From Verrucomicrobiota bacterium (GTDB lineage Bacteria > Verrucomicrobiota > Lentisphaeria > Oligosphaerales > Oligosphaeraceae), in contig JAGVUR010000078.1 in assembly GCA_019136135.1 (NCBI GenBank), positions 28,673-92,672 of the forward strand: a stretch of DNA of 64,000 nt. Reading direction: 5' to 3'. Below, one piece after another: positions 54,476 to 63,996 of the stretch. Positions within the stretch are counted from its first letter, which is position 1. Every line of letters begins with the position of its first letter. Both the position numbers and the translations under genes were made by a program. Below the pieces are notes generated by a model. It saw only the letters and a program-made list of their open reading frames with translations, ran no database searches and was not told the DNA's origin.

Positions 54476-55219
54476 TTACTTCAGATCCCAGGAGTTCATT
54501 TCATCGCCGTATGGATATCCGCCAGGATACTGCCCCAGGAAACGCTTCATCGTCATTCCGGAAACATGGCCGTCAAAGTAACCGACGTTCAGCTGGCCAC
54601 TCATATGGCGGCCAACTGGAACACGGCAGATATTGTTGTAATTGCTTGTCTGCGTGTAGTAAGTGGTGCCGGTAAGGGTTGACGGGGGAGTCCACTGGTA
54701 CGGGCAAGTACCCGACTGATAGTCAGCCCACAAATCAAAGTTCGCCTGCTGAAGAACCGAGCCGTCAGTGCCACACTGGGCCGCATCAGCAATATAGGAC
54801 GTGCCTGAGGGAGACTTCATGTCGTTCATGTCCCTGCCGCCGCCAACACCGCTGTGCCAACCCGAGAAATTCAGGCACGCGCCATAACCTCGCACGTAAC
54901 TGCTCTTGGCAGGACAGCGGAATGCCTTGTAGTCGCCGACATAGCCCACCAAATGCCCCCACCACGTGGAATCGTACGTCGTCCCGCCGAACGTCGGCTT
55001 CACCGTCGCGGTATTGCAACCTGGAGGCGTACAGAATTCATTGTCGTCCATGTACTGCACCAGGCCCAAGGTCAACTGCTTCACGTTGGATGTGCAGCTC
55101 ACCATGCGGGCACGGTCACGAGCCTTCGACAACGCGGGAAGCAGCATCGCCGCCAGAATGGCGATGATGGCGATGACGACCAACAATTCAATCAATGTGA
55201 ATCAAAGCACTTTCTTCAT
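54476..55219 (-). pseudogene. Pseudopilin-like gene 2 with in-frame TGA at codon 6
   Basis: From the ATG at 55219, which has AAGGAG upstream, the frame reads [23 protein letters not shown]. The TGA is at 55202-55204 on the minus strand. Downstream the frame runs intact for 239 codons and is highly similar to pseudopilin 1, including [22 protein letters not shown] (Arg) or CAG-like codons could have given TGA. Restart at the TTG at 55195 would lose the basic leader needed for export, so the product is probably not made unless there is read-through. The unbroken remainder implies a recent event. Confidence 0.8.
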
Positions 55220-55420
55220 AGTCCTGACTCCTTTTCCATTTGCAAACGACTACTAAAAACAAGCGACCCACATACTACTTTTTAGTATCGTATTTCATTA
55301 TGCAAAATTCAAGTGAAATATCGCCAGTCTTTTCATTTTTTTTGTAAAAACACGTCTAAATCCTAAAAGTCTTCAGACCTGCAAAACCCAACGCGAATGT
55401 CCCATGAATGATGAATGACC

Positions 55421-55507
55421 CTGTCCGACCTGTCCGACCTGTCCGACCTGTCAGACCCGTCCGACCTGTCAGACCCGTCCGACCTGTCCGACCTGTCCGA
55501 CCTGTCC
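55421..55507. repeat. CTGTCCGAC tandem array (locus 4)
   Basis: Nine to ten units of CTGTCCGAC with a 9-base period and CTGTCAGAC / CCGTCCGAC variants. It is related to the arrays at 36833, 40995 and 44265, but the unit carries T at one position where the others have C. The flanks differ. Confidence 0.92.
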
Positions 55508-55611
55508 CAGTCCCATACCCCCCCCCAAAAAATGCATGTCACGTGCCTCCTGAGTATGAAATCAATGATTTTTTTAATCAAGGAAAATTTGTTTCTCTTC
55601 AAATTTTCCAC

Positions 55612-55640
55612 TTGATTTTCGCAATGACTCATGTTATAAT
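55612..55640 (+). promoter_or_regulatory. Sigma-70-like promoter for pseudopilin 3
   Basis: TTGATT (55612-55617) and TATAAT (55635-55640) are 17 bases apart. The start codon lies 68 bases further on. Confidence 0.65.
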
Positions 55641-55708
55641 TGAAATGAAGAGGATAATCTCATAGTTTTTCGATCATATCACCCCAAAAATATCCATGGA
55701 GGTTGCCG

Positions 55709-56395
55709 ATGAAACATTTTTTTGCCTTTACCTTGATTGAATTGCTTGTTGTCATCGCGATCATCGCCATCTTGGCGGCGATGCTGTTGCCGGCGTTGTC
55801 AAAGGCGCGTGACAAGGCACGTTCGATTTCCTGCGTATCCAACTTAAAGCAAATCGAACTTGGAGCCGCGATGTACGCTGACGACTACGATGATGTGGTG
55901 ATGAGCTATATTGACACCACGGACGATAGAGGTGATGGAATCGGAGTATATGGATTCCTCCGCAAGTTCACAGGCGAGGCAAGATGGTGCAACTTCTGCT
56001 TCATCTACGAATACGTCGGTGACAAGAAAATATTCAAGTGCCCCTCCTCGACTCGCACCCTCGGGTACGGCATGACCATCAACGGAACAAATGGTCTTGG
56101 ATACGGTGCTTGCAAACGCTCCAAACGCGCCAATGCTGCAATCGATGGCTCGCCATCCAGGTTCATCAACCATATGGACGGCGCCAACAACAACCTATGG
56201 GACTGGGGCGACGACAGCACTGGAAACAACTCACTCTGGGGACGCGTCCCACGTAAACGCCACACCGGCGAAACGGTCAACTGCGGAATGCTTGACGGAC
56301 ACGTGGAAACCAGAAGTATCAAAACACTGACAACTCGTGACTTCGGTGGCTCGGAAACCCATCCTATCAACTACGCAATAACCCCACTCGATTAA
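55709..56395 (+). CDS. Pseudopilin-like protein 3
   Basis: This 228-residue protein begins [20 protein letters not shown] and continues [18 protein letters not shown], like its two neighbours; here A precedes the F of the cleavage site. The body differs from pseudopilins 1 and 2 but keeps the family end ([16 protein letters not shown]). Cysteines at SCVSN and near the middle are also kept. GGAGG lies 6 bases before the ATG at 55709; a TTG at 55703 is a weaker alternative. It has its own promoter and terminator, so it is a single-gene unit, probably an exported surface or secretion-related protein. Confidence 0.87.
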   Translation: MKHFFAFTLIELLVVIAIIAILAAMLLPALSKARDKARSISCVSNLKQIELGAAMYADDYDDVVMSYIDTTDDRGDGIGVYGFLRKFTGEARWCNFCFIYEYVGDKKIFKCPSSTRTLGYGMTINGTNGLGYGACKRSKRANAAIDGSPSRFINHMDGANNNLWDWGDDSTGNNSLWGRVPRKRHTGETVNCGMLDGHVETRSIKTLTTRDFGGSETHPINYAITPLD

Positions 56396-56420
56396 GTTTT
56401 AACACGCATGTCCAACTGGA

Positions 56421-56457
56421 GATCGCTCGCATTTGCTGAACGATCCCTTTTTCTTTT
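56421..56457 (+). terminator. Terminator after pseudopilin 3
   Basis: GATCGCTC (56421-56428) pairs with GAACGATC (56438-56445) with one mismatch, followed by CCTTTTTCTTTT. Confidence 0.7.
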
Positions 56458-56605
56458 CCCCATTCCACGGGAAATTTCGTCGCATACCCCCTTCCCTTCC
56501 AATGGCACTTTGCCGAACATCCTATTATAGTAGGAAAGTTTCATGCCAAAATCGCACCCTAAACTCTAAAATCGCCCAAATACCGGAACTGGAGACTCGA
56601 ACACA

Positions 56606-57361
56606 ATGATCGCAAAATCCGAACTCGATTGCCCATATCCAAGGCTCTGCGCACACAGGGGTTTCAATACAGTTGCACCAGAAAACACACTCCCGGCTTT
56701 CGCAGCCGCCATCTCGCTCGGCGCATCGGAAATCGAACTGGACGTCAGGTTCTCAAAGGACGGCATCCCTGTCGTCAGCCACGACAATGAACTCCAAAGA
56801 GTCTCAAATGGAACAGGAACAATCCCACAATACACAGTCGATCAATTGAAACAATTCGACTTCGGCTCCCACTTCAATCCCAAGTTCGCAGGACTTCAAA
56901 TCTGCACCTTCGAGGAGGTTCTCCAGCAATTCGCAAAAAGAGTCATCATCAACCTGCACGTGAAATCCGACGGTCCCGGCCCGTTCCCACTGGACCATTT
57001 CAACGCACTCAATGACCTCCTTACAAAATACGACAACAGGCAGTACATCTACTTCATGGCAGGACCGACTGTCCAGGAACAGGCACTCGAATACGCGCCC
57101 GATATCCGTAGATGCATGGCGGCAGGTTCAGATCCTTGGGGAATCGTTGACAACGCTATCAAGTGCAAATGCCATAAGGTCCAAATCTTTACAAAACACT
57201 ACTCGCAAGAAATGATCGACAAGGCACACGACAATGGGATTCTCTGCAACTACTTCTATGCAGACAACCCGGAACAAGCGAAAAAAATGATCGATATGGG
57301 AATCGATACAATCCTCACGAACGACTACCTCGCCATAAAAAACCACCTAGGGATCAACTAA
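56606..57361 (+). CDS. Glycerophosphodiester phosphodiesterase
   Basis: This 251-residue enzyme hydrolyses glycerophosphodiesters to glycerol-3-phosphate and an alcohol. CAHRGFNTVAPENTLPAF has the catalytic H17-R18-G19, and ASEIELDVRFSKDGIPVVSHD supplies E44, D46 and H59, the metal and acid/base residues of the family. The C-terminal NPEQAKKMIDMGIDTILTNDY is typical of GDPD barrels. No signal peptide is seen, so it is a cytosolic form. It starts 210 bases after pseudopilin 3 and lies 19 bases before the next gene, probably co-transcribed. Confidence 0.9.
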   Translation: MIAKSELDCPYPRLCAHRGFNTVAPENTLPAFAAAISLGASEIELDVRFSKDGIPVVSHDNELQRVSNGTGTIPQYTVDQLKQFDFGSHFNPKFAGLQICTFEEVLQQFAKRVIINLHVKSDGPGPFPLDHFNALNDLLTKYDNRQYIYFMAGPTVQEQALEYAPDIRRCMAAGSDPWGIVDNAIKCKCHKVQIFTKHYSQEMIDKAHDNGILCNYFYADNPEQAKKMIDMGIDTILTNDYLAIKNHLGIN

Positions 57362-57380
57362 CAACAAAGGAAATCCACTG

Positions 57381-58232
57381 ATGAGCGAAAAAACTTTCCC
57401 ACGGACCAACGTGGCAGGCGTTGACATGCCGCGAATGATTGCAGGTACAAATTGGCTCCTCGGCTTCTCACATACCGGTGGCGTCGCTGACAAGATGATC
57501 CGCGAAAGGCATTCCACGCCACAATCGATGGCCGATGTATTCAAAGCTTTCCTTGAAGAGGGTGTCGATGCCGCAATGGCGCCATTCAGCACAAATCCAT
57601 TAGCCTTGGAAGCCATCAAGCTCGCAGAAGACCAAGCCGGGAAAAAAATCATCATAGTCGACACCCCGCCCATCAACGTGGACGACTCCCCCGAAGCCCG
57701 TGCAATAGCCAGGAAGCAGATCAAAAAGTCCAAGGAGATCGGCTCCACATTCTGCCTTATCCACCATGGTTCCGCCGAGCAGCTCGTCAACAAGAACCTT
57801 CGTGCGATGCCGCGCCTCCCGGACTACCTGGAAATGATTCGTGACGAAGGTCTGATTCCTGGTCTCTCCGCGCACATGCCCGAACTCGTCACCTACAGCG
57901 ATGCCAATGGATACGATGTCCAAACCTACATCCAAATCTTCAACTGCCTCGGCTTCCTGATGCAGGTCGAGGTCGAATCGGTTTACAAGATCATCAGATC
58001 CGCCAAGAAGCCGGTGATGACCATCAAGCCAATGGCAGCAGGACGAACAACCCCATTCATCGGACTGACATTCAACTTCTCAGTCCTAAGGTATTGCGAC
58101 ATGGTCACCTGCGGGTGCCTTACCCCGGACGAAGCACGCGAAGACGTGGAAATCGCACGGGCGGCAATCGAAAGAAGACAGCCCTTCATCGAAGCTAGAA
58201 GCAGCCCCGCAAAAACAGAAATCATCAAATAA
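57381..58232 (+). CDS. Unrecognised TIM-barrel-like protein
   Basis: This 283-residue protein is cytosolic by sequence and has alternating hydrophobic strand and helix segments like a TIM barrel: PRMIAGTNWLLGF, EEGVDAAMAPF, KKIIIVDTPP, PGLSAHMPELV, KPVMTIKPMAAGR. The end CGCLTPDEAREDVEIARAAIE recalls the last helices of aldo/keto reductase or aldolase folds, but no clear catalytic motif is seen. Conserved-looking C, H and D residues could bind metal. Similar proteins occur, as far as I recall, in PVC and Planctomycete genomes without assigned role. It follows the GDPD gene by 19 bases. Confidence 0.6.
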   Translation: MSEKTFPRTNVAGVDMPRMIAGTNWLLGFSHTGGVADKMIRERHSTPQSMADVFKAFLEEGVDAAMAPFSTNPLALEAIKLAEDQAGKKIIIVDTPPINVDDSPEARAIARKQIKKSKEIGSTFCLIHHGSAEQLVNKNLRAMPRLPDYLEMIRDEGLIPGLSAHMPELVTYSDANGYDVQTYIQIFNCLGFLMQVEVESVYKIIRSAKKPVMTIKPMAAGRTTPFIGLTFNFSVLRYCDMVTCGCLTPDEAREDVEIARAAIERRQPFIEARSSPAKTEIIK

Positions 58233-58271
58233 TCCGCGCAAACCCTCAACTTTTCATTGCGCACAACGCAG

Positions 58272-58296
58272 GTACGAGCACCCGGGGTGCTCGTAC
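58272..58296. repeat. 25-bp perfect palindrome, copy 2
   Basis: GTACGAGCACC and GGTGCTCGTAC are 11-base perfect arms around a CGG centre. It lies between two convergent genes, where it could stop transcription in both directions, but the T-runs are poor. A copy with one mismatch at 41139 suggests a dispersed family instead. Confidence 0.75.
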
Positions 58297-58347
58297 TTAA
58301 ATTTATACACGTTTTTACGTTGTTTTTGCCGACAACTTCAGGAGTCT

Positions 58348-60393
58348 TTATTTCCCGCCGCAATCGAAATGGCCTTCTTCGGGATACTTGAAGAAATCTC
58401 CAGTCAAGCTGATCCCTTCCTCGCCAGCCAACTCGATCTTGTCAAACTTGGCACCGGGCCGAATCGAAACCATTGTCCGACAACCAGCGATTTCCACATC
58501 CAGGATCGCCGCGCCCAACTTCTTGCTGCGACGAAGTACAAAACGTATCACGAACTCGCCCTCCAAGCCACGGACATTCTCCAAGCAGAAATTCCTTGAG
58601 AGGCAATGCAGGTTCGCACCGATCCCGGCGCCAGCTCCCTTGTCCGATGAAGCCGCAATCTCGCGAGCCGTCGGCAAACCAGCCGCGAAGTCATCTCCGG
58701 TGATTCCGTTGATTTGCGCCCGCTTTCGACTGAGGTCGATTTGAAACTCAACATCAAGGCTTGGATTCGACTGATCGCGGAAGCGAATCGCTAAACGACC
58801 CGATGGTTTCGACGGAGTCACGGTAACTTCACCGTAAACAGACGTCGTCTTTCCTACCCCGATCGTGGCCCGCCCACGACCCGATACCGAGCCGGAACCA
58901 AACTTGACGTCACGTTTCGGAGCCAGTTCAGGAACCCACTTCAAGCCGAGATTCCCGTCTGGATACGAAATCACCTCGCGCAACAACAAGACGCTAGCCC
59001 AACCACGGTTCGGCCAACCAGCCAAAATACGACGGCCATCATGGTACGGGGCGACAAAGGGGACGCCAAGACCATCGTAGATATCCAAACCCTCGGCTGC
59101 CTTGTCAACATAAGGCCCGTCCTCGCCCTTGCCTGCCCACATCCCGGTAAATCCCATCAGCAAGTAACGGTACCCGTTGAACTCAAAGTACGATGGACAC
59201 TCAAATGTACTCCGCAACGCACACTCTTTACCCGCCACGGGAAAAGACGAATCAACCAAAGTCCAAGGACCGTCTATCCCGGGTGCACTCCAAGTCCGGG
59301 AACTCCCGAACAGCTTGAGGCTGCCGTCAGACATCTCGAATATCGACGGATTCTCGGTGACGTTCAAAAACTTCTCAGACCACGTGAAATTCAATCCGTC
59401 TTCGCTTTCCGCATACGTCGTACCGGAAGGAACCAACGGGGCAAAGTCCTTCCTGCTGACGGCAACAGGATTCTTGCCCAAATATTTCTCCGCCTGGGAG
59501 GATACCGTCTGGGCATAGTCAACCGTACGAGTCGTATGCCAACCAAACACGGAAAGCAATTTCCCGCCTGACGAAACCATCGTGCCGGTGCCGACAGATT
59601 GCCACTGCTCGGTCAACTCCAGGATCGGACCGTGATCAACCCAATTGACCAAATCGCGCGTGGTCATGTGGTGGAAGATATGCGCTCCGCATCCCCATCG
59701 GCTCCCGTGGTGGTTTCTGTCAAACAGGTACAGCAAGTGAAACAATCCATCCTTGTAGTACACCACCACGTCACCGCACCACGTATTGTGCCCATAGGGC
59801 GTGTAGAATTGGATGCCATCCGTACTGCGATGTTCGACTTTCGTGCGGCTTACCTTCGCCACCGAAGGCGAAAACCTGAAATCCTGGAGCAAATCGGTCT
59901 TTACAACTGTTGATCCGTCCTGGGCATCCAGGGTGCCGACGGGATAGTTTCGATCAATAATCACTCCATCAACGGTGAACAGGAAGTTGACTTGGTCGTA
60001 CAGCACCCCGATCTCACGCTTCGACCAATCGTCCCCAAGCGCATTCAGGGGCAACTCGATGCTCAACGACTTCCATTTGGGGCGTGGTTGATACGTCAGC
60101 CAAATCGTGGCTCGCAAGGCAGGATTCTTCCCATCACGTTCGTAGTACGTCTGGCCGCCGCGTTCAACGCATTCCAACCTGAAGGATTTCGGAACCTCGA
60201 CCAATTGCCCTGGGGCAAGCCCGTTTCCCACTCGGAAACTCATCGCAAACCCATCTCGCAACGGAGCGTTGTCACGGAGCGTTTCAACGGGCATCCCCGA
60301 ATAATCGTATTTCCACAGCTTTTGGACGATCTCGCCTGAAGCCATCACTGAACACGCCAGGCAACAACCTACTATTCGTGACATCATTCCCAT
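58348..60393 (-). CDS. Exported GH32-like glycoside hydrolase
   Basis: This 681-residue protein has a short export signal (MMSRIVGCCLACSVMASG). The middle resembles the five-bladed propeller of GH32/GH43-type enzymes: WCGDVVVYYKDGLFHLLYLFDRNHHGSRWGCGAHIFHHMTTRDLVNWVDHGPILE, then ENPSIFEMSDGSLKLFGSS and STFECPSYFEFNGYRYLLMG. The ECP motif is typical of GH32 (acid/base E). The usual WMNDPNG opening is changed. The C-terminal ~160 residues look like the beta-sandwich of GH32. The start at 60393 has AAGGAG 7 bases upstream; a GTG at 60420 lacks one. It is the third gene of the FAD-GRE-GH operon. Confidence 0.78.
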   Translation of the reverse strand: MGMMSRIVGCCLACSVMASGEIVQKLWKYDYSGMPVETLRDNAPLRDGFAMSFRVGNGLAPGQLVEVPKSFRLECVERGGQTYYERDGKNPALRATIWLTYQPRPKWKSLSIELPLNALGDDWSKREIGVLYDQVNFLFTVDGVIIDRNYPVGTLDAQDGSTVVKTDLLQDFRFSPSVAKVSRTKVEHRSTDGIQFYTPYGHNTWCGDVVVYYKDGLFHLLYLFDRNHHGSRWGCGAHIFHHMTTRDLVNWVDHGPILELTEQWQSVGTGTMVSSGGKLLSVFGWHTTRTVDYAQTVSSQAEKYLGKNPVAVSRKDFAPLVPSGTTYAESEDGLNFTWSEKFLNVTENPSIFEMSDGSLKLFGSSRTWSAPGIDGPWTLVDSSFPVAGKECALRSTFECPSYFEFNGYRYLLMGFTGMWAGKGEDGPYVDKAAEGLDIYDGLGVPFVAPYHDGRRILAGWPNRGWASVLLLREVISYPDGNLGLKWVPELAPKRDVKFGSGSVSGRGRATIGVGKTTSVYGEVTVTPSKPSGRLAIRFRDQSNPSLDVEFQIDLSRKRAQINGITGDDFAAGLPTAREIAASSDKGAGAGIGANLHCLSRNFCLENVRGLEGEFVIRFVLRRSKKLGAAILDVEIAGCRTMVSIRPGAKFDKIELAGEEGISLTGDFFKYPEEGHFDCGGK

Positions 60394-60412
60394 CCACCAA
60401 CTCCTTGTTGAC

Positions 60413-62539
60413 TCAAACACGATTAACAGTTCGCTCTATCACATTGTCCTGAATCGCTTCATTCAAACCTACAAAATAAGCCGAAAAGCCAGAAACACGC
60501 ACACGCAGGCTCTTGTATGAAGCCGGATCAGCCTTCGCCGCAAGCAACTCATCGGGAGATACATGGTTCAACTGCAAATGCAAGCCACCAGCCTTGAAGT
60601 ACCCCTCTACCAACATCACCAACTTCTCAAATGAAGCCTCGTCACTGACAACGCTCTCCTCAACAGATAGGTTCATGATCGAATTTCCGCACATGATTAA
60701 TGTCGGATCCATCTTCGCCACGGACAACAAGTGCGCAGTCACGCCCTCATGGTCCTTGCCTAAAGACTGACCGCTTCCGAACAGCAACCCGCTCCCAGCG
60801 ATGCGACCGTCAGGAGTCGCCTGGGTCATCGCTCCATACCGGGCGTAATGAATGTGGTACCCCGTCAAATTCCCGTACAGCAATGGGAATCCGAAGACAT
60901 CAGTCCGACCTGACGCAAATTCATACACGCTCTCGTAGAACCGATGCGCCATCCCGTTGGACAATTCCTCGTCGTTACCGAAAAACTTGCCGTCTCGCAG
61001 AATCTCGCCCCGCAATTCCGCGTAACCGTCCCAGTCCTTGTCCAATGCATCAAGCAAGGTTGCCATCGACACGCGCTTCTCGTCATACACAAATTGCCGA
61101 ATGACGCACAGCGAATCGATCAGATTTGTGGATCCCATGAAATTGGCGCAGACCCGTGCGCGAGTCGCCCCGCCGCGATTGGCGCTTTGCGCCCGTTCGA
61201 TGCATCCTTCCAGGAACAGCGAACTTAGGACGTTGCAATCCCGCGATCTCAGAATATTGAAGCGATTCGAATAATCCAGAATCGTCTCCAGGTCACGATG
61301 CAATTCCTCGACGTAAATCTCGTAGAAATCATCGAAGCTTTCCGCTGCAAGGACTTCATCGCGCCGATTGTTCAACGTATTGACCAGCGATCGGACGATG
61401 TTGACCGTATTCCCGCCAAGCGAAATCCCGCCTTGGAAGGCAGGCTCGTTGCAACCAACCATGATGTAGTCGTACGCAACCTCCCAAGGCAACCGGTTGA
61501 TCTTCTCCATCGACGCCAACCTGGGTTCGTCGTTGACAAAGGCAAATCGCTTGTTCTTGTCCTTCCGCTCGCAATCCAGCATCTTCCTCAAAACCCAACG
61601 AGGCGTCTGGGACGTCCATCGCAAAGAAACCTGAGGACGCACCAAATCCAATTCCATCATCGCATCGATGATCAAATCCGATAACTCGTTGTACCCATCG
61701 ACACGGTCAATCGTATATCCACCGACAACAAAATGAGATTCGCCACCCTTGTCCCAATTGCCGGAACTCATCGGAGTATGACCGTGGATCATCACAAACA
61801 ATTCCTGCAACAGAGACTTGGCACGGTCGCGGCTCAAGCTGCCATCCCGAATCCCACGCTCGTACAGAGGATATAAATACTGGTCAGGACGACCTATGCT
61901 GTCAGGCAAAAACGGAAATGACATGTACACGCACTGGATTGCCTGCTCGAAATTCTCCGCAGGATTCATCGGAACGACCCGGCAGTTCTCAGCCATCCGC
62001 AACAAGACAGCGCGGCGTGCCAAGTCATCAGTTTCACGCGCTTTCGCCAAGCAAGCCATCCGGCAATTGTGCGCACGACGCTCTATCCCGCGAATCACCA
62101 TCTCAAGCCCCGAAAGGAACGACAAACGCTCAAGATTGCCCAAGTGACGCTTCCGCGACTCGATGATCTCATCGCGAAAACCACGCAAGCCTAGCCGGAT
62201 CAACTTTCCGAAATCCGCATTCGAATGCTGCCACTCGAACGAACATAGATTCTCCTGGGGCTTGTTGTAGTACTTCCCGCAAGCCTCCGAAAAACCACGG
62301 TGACCCAAACGCTGGAAAATGTCCGCCTCAACGCTGCCATCGAACTTCATCATGCCGACAAGTTCGTTGTCGTCGCTGAACTCCACCGGCTGAGCGTCCA
62401 TATATTCAGCAAGCCGTTTTCCAATGCGCATCGGCTCCGCAAGCTTCTCGTCAAACGGATCGTACTCGACGGGAGTTTTCGGAGGAAAGATATCCTCAAC
62501 CTTCACTCGTTCAACCAATCGCTCAATCCTAGCTTCCAT
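60413..62539 (-). CDS. Glycyl radical enzyme of unknown substrate
   Basis: This 708-residue protein is a PFL-like glycyl radical enzyme. The C-terminal radical site is LRVRVSGFSAYFVGLNEAIQD with G684 as the radical glycine. The thiyl-radical cysteine is C363 in YIMVGCNEPAFQGG; known diol dehydratase and lyase members usually have GCVEP there. No radical-SAM activase gene is present in the window, so activation must come from elsewhere. The enzyme is oxygen-sensitive by family, implying anaerobic growth. The FAD oxidoreductase gene is 14 bases upstream and the GH32-like gene 19 bases downstream, so a role in sugar or derived-diol use is plausible. Confidence 0.87.
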   Translation of the reverse strand: MEARIERLVERVKVEDIFPPKTPVEYDPFDEKLAEPMRIGKRLAEYMDAQPVEFSDDNELVGMMKFDGSVEADIFQRLGHRGFSEACGKYYNKPQENLCSFEWQHSNADFGKLIRLGLRGFRDEIIESRKRHLGNLERLSFLSGLEMVIRGIERRAHNCRMACLAKARETDDLARRAVLLRMAENCRVVPMNPAENFEQAIQCVYMSFPFLPDSIGRPDQYLYPLYERGIRDGSLSRDRAKSLLQELFVMIHGHTPMSSGNWDKGGESHFVVGGYTIDRVDGYNELSDLIIDAMMELDLVRPQVSLRWTSQTPRWVLRKMLDCERKDKNKRFAFVNDEPRLASMEKINRLPWEVAYDYIMVGCNEPAFQGGISLGGNTVNIVRSLVNTLNNRRDEVLAAESFDDFYEIYVEELHRDLETILDYSNRFNILRSRDCNVLSSLFLEGCIERAQSANRGGATRARVCANFMGSTNLIDSLCVIRQFVYDEKRVSMATLLDALDKDWDGYAELRGEILRDGKFFGNDEELSNGMAHRFYESVYEFASGRTDVFGFPLLYGNLTGYHIHYARYGAMTQATPDGRIAGSGLLFGSGQSLGKDHEGVTAHLLSVAKMDPTLIMCGNSIMNLSVEESVVSDEASFEKLVMLVEGYFKAGGLHLQLNHVSPDELLAAKADPASYKSLRVRVSGFSAYFVGLNEAIQDNVIERTVNRV

Positions 62540-62553
62540 TGCTCAAATGTCCC

Positions 62554-63879
62554 TTAATCAAGAACCACATTTTCCTGACGCAACCAATCCTGCAACTCCG
62601 CCACGTCAATCTCGGCACAGCTGCACTTGTCGCGAACCGCCAAGACAGCCGCGTTCCCAGCCGCCTGACCAAGACCAAAGCATGGCGGCATCACGCGAAT
62701 CGCCGACAACGTCGAACGATCGCAAGACACATTCCGACCGGCCGCCAGCAAATTCCCCACGCCTTGGGGAACCAGCATCCTATACGGAAGCGAATACACA
62801 ACTTCCTGAGGTATGTACCTTCCAACCAAACCTATGTGCGCATCACGTGAATTGCTCAAAATCAAAATTCGATCCGGGAACATCTCGCCCGCTACAATCG
62901 AACTCTCTTCCATCACAAATGAACCGCGAATCCGACGCGTCTCGCGTATCCCAGGCAACGTGGCGCTCGATACCAGACGAATCGACTCGCAACCACGAAC
63001 ATACTTCCGCAAAAACTTAAGTATGGCGGCAATCTGGACACGACCTACCTGCATGATCTTGTTCTGCCCCGCAGTGGTGCTCCCGTCGACATCCGGAATC
63101 CTGGTGATATTGCACCGCCATGTCCCGTCGTTGCTCTTGTACATCCCTAAGCGACGTCGTGGTATCGGATATTCACCGGCTTCCACCGCCTGATTGATCT
63201 CATCCGTGAAGCGCATCGCCTGCCAGCCTTTCGCATCCTTCCTCGCCTGCAAAGCCGCCTCGTTGACCCCATCAATGACAAAGAACAAGCTGCCCGCCTG
63301 CATCTCGCCGGTCGTCTCGTCTCCTTTCATCATCGGGCATCCCGCCAAATGGGCAACGTCACCATCCCCCGTGCAATCGATCACAACCTTCGCAGCAATG
63401 AACAACAACCCTTCCTTGCCCAAAAACACAACACCGTCAAGCCTGTCGCCAGATTTGCTTAATATAACGTCCATGCCCTGGACGCCATACAAAAGCTCGA
63501 CTCCCGATTCAAGGCACATCGATTCAGCCTCAAACTTCAACGCCTCGGAATTGAACGGAGTCACATTCCGATGCCCGAACTCATGCCAAGAAGAATATCC
63601 GTCGCAATTGGCAATGGACATGGGATCTATCGCCCCGCCGACGGCAATCAACCGATTGACAAGTTCCTCGAAAAATCCGCGTATGAGCATGCGTTCGCCC
63701 TTTGGATCCGAGCAGGTCATAAACGATCCCACCAAGCCATTGGTCGCCGTCCCCCCCAGGCTCATGTCACGCTCGCAAAGCAAGACCTTGACCCCACGCC
63801 GCCCAGCGCAAACTGCCGCGCTTATACCAGCGGGACCGCCGCCAACAACAAGAACATCAACCTCGCGATATGCCTGCAA
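62554..63879 (-). CDS. FAD-dependent oxidoreductase
   Basis: This 441-residue protein has the dinucleotide motif DVLVVGGGPAGISAAVCAGRRG near its start and a second FAD contact at VVIDCTGDGDVAHLAG. It fits the large FAD-dependent oxidoreductase group that is abundant in PVC and Planctomycete genomes, many with unknown substrates. The C-terminus has SCDRSTLSAIRVMPPCFGLGQAAGNAAVLAV, typical of that group. The only in-frame start is TTG, with no good ribosome site, and stop codons upstream rule out a longer form, so the 5' end may be slightly off. It heads the operon with the glycyl radical enzyme and glycosidase. Confidence 0.83.
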   Translation of the reverse strand: MQAYREVDVLVVGGGPAGISAAVCAGRRGVKVLLCERDMSLGGTATNGLVGSFMTCSDPKGERMLIRGFFEELVNRLIAVGGAIDPMSIANCDGYSSWHEFGHRNVTPFNSEALKFEAESMCLESGVELLYGVQGMDVILSKSGDRLDGVVFLGKEGLLFIAAKVVIDCTGDGDVAHLAGCPMMKGDETTGEMQAGSLFFVIDGVNEAALQARKDAKGWQAMRFTDEINQAVEAGEYPIPRRRLGMYKSNDGTWRCNITRIPDVDGSTTAGQNKIMQVGRVQIAAILKFLRKYVRGCESIRLVSSATLPGIRETRRIRGSFVMEESSIVAGEMFPDRILILSNSRDAHIGLVGRYIPQEVVYSLPYRMLVPQGVGNLLAAGRNVSCDRSTLSAIRVMPPCFGLGQAAGNAAVLAVRDKCSCAEIDVAELQDWLRQENVVLD

Positions 63880-63950
63880 TTCACATTTGTGTTGGTTACT
63901 CGTGAATCTTAAAAATCGCTTTTGTTTTTATGGTGGTAAACGGTGTTGTT

Positions 63951-63996
63951 TTTTGCTCCGGGTGGCTCTGCCCCCCGCACCCCCCGGAGTTTTTTA
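63951..63996. repeat. G/C-run element at the right edge
   Basis: The plus strand reads CTCCGGGTGGCTCTGCCCCC then GCACCCCCCGG and AGTTTTTTAAGG. The ends CTCCGGGTGG and CACCCCCCGGAG pair imperfectly around C-runs, with T-rich DNA at both sides. It could be a terminator for a gene beyond the window or a dispersed element; the minus strand has G-runs that could form a quadruplex. Confidence 0.4.

Larger units (their letters stand above)
55220..55708. other. 489-base region between divergent pseudopilin genes
   Basis: It holds an ATACTA-CTTTT-TAGTAT inverted repeat near 55273, an 87-base tandem array (55421-55507), a C-run followed by A-run near 55520, and the pseudopilin 3 promoter. Serine/leucine/aspartate-rich frames on both strands (SDLSDLSD) are only translations of the array. 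No gene is supported. Confidence 0.8.

Noticed and set aside
55363..55665. Serine/aspartate/leucine- and valine/arginine/proline-rich ORFs on both strands
   Set aside because: They are translations of the 9-base tandem array; a multiple of three keeps every frame open. No start signals or non-repeat domain.
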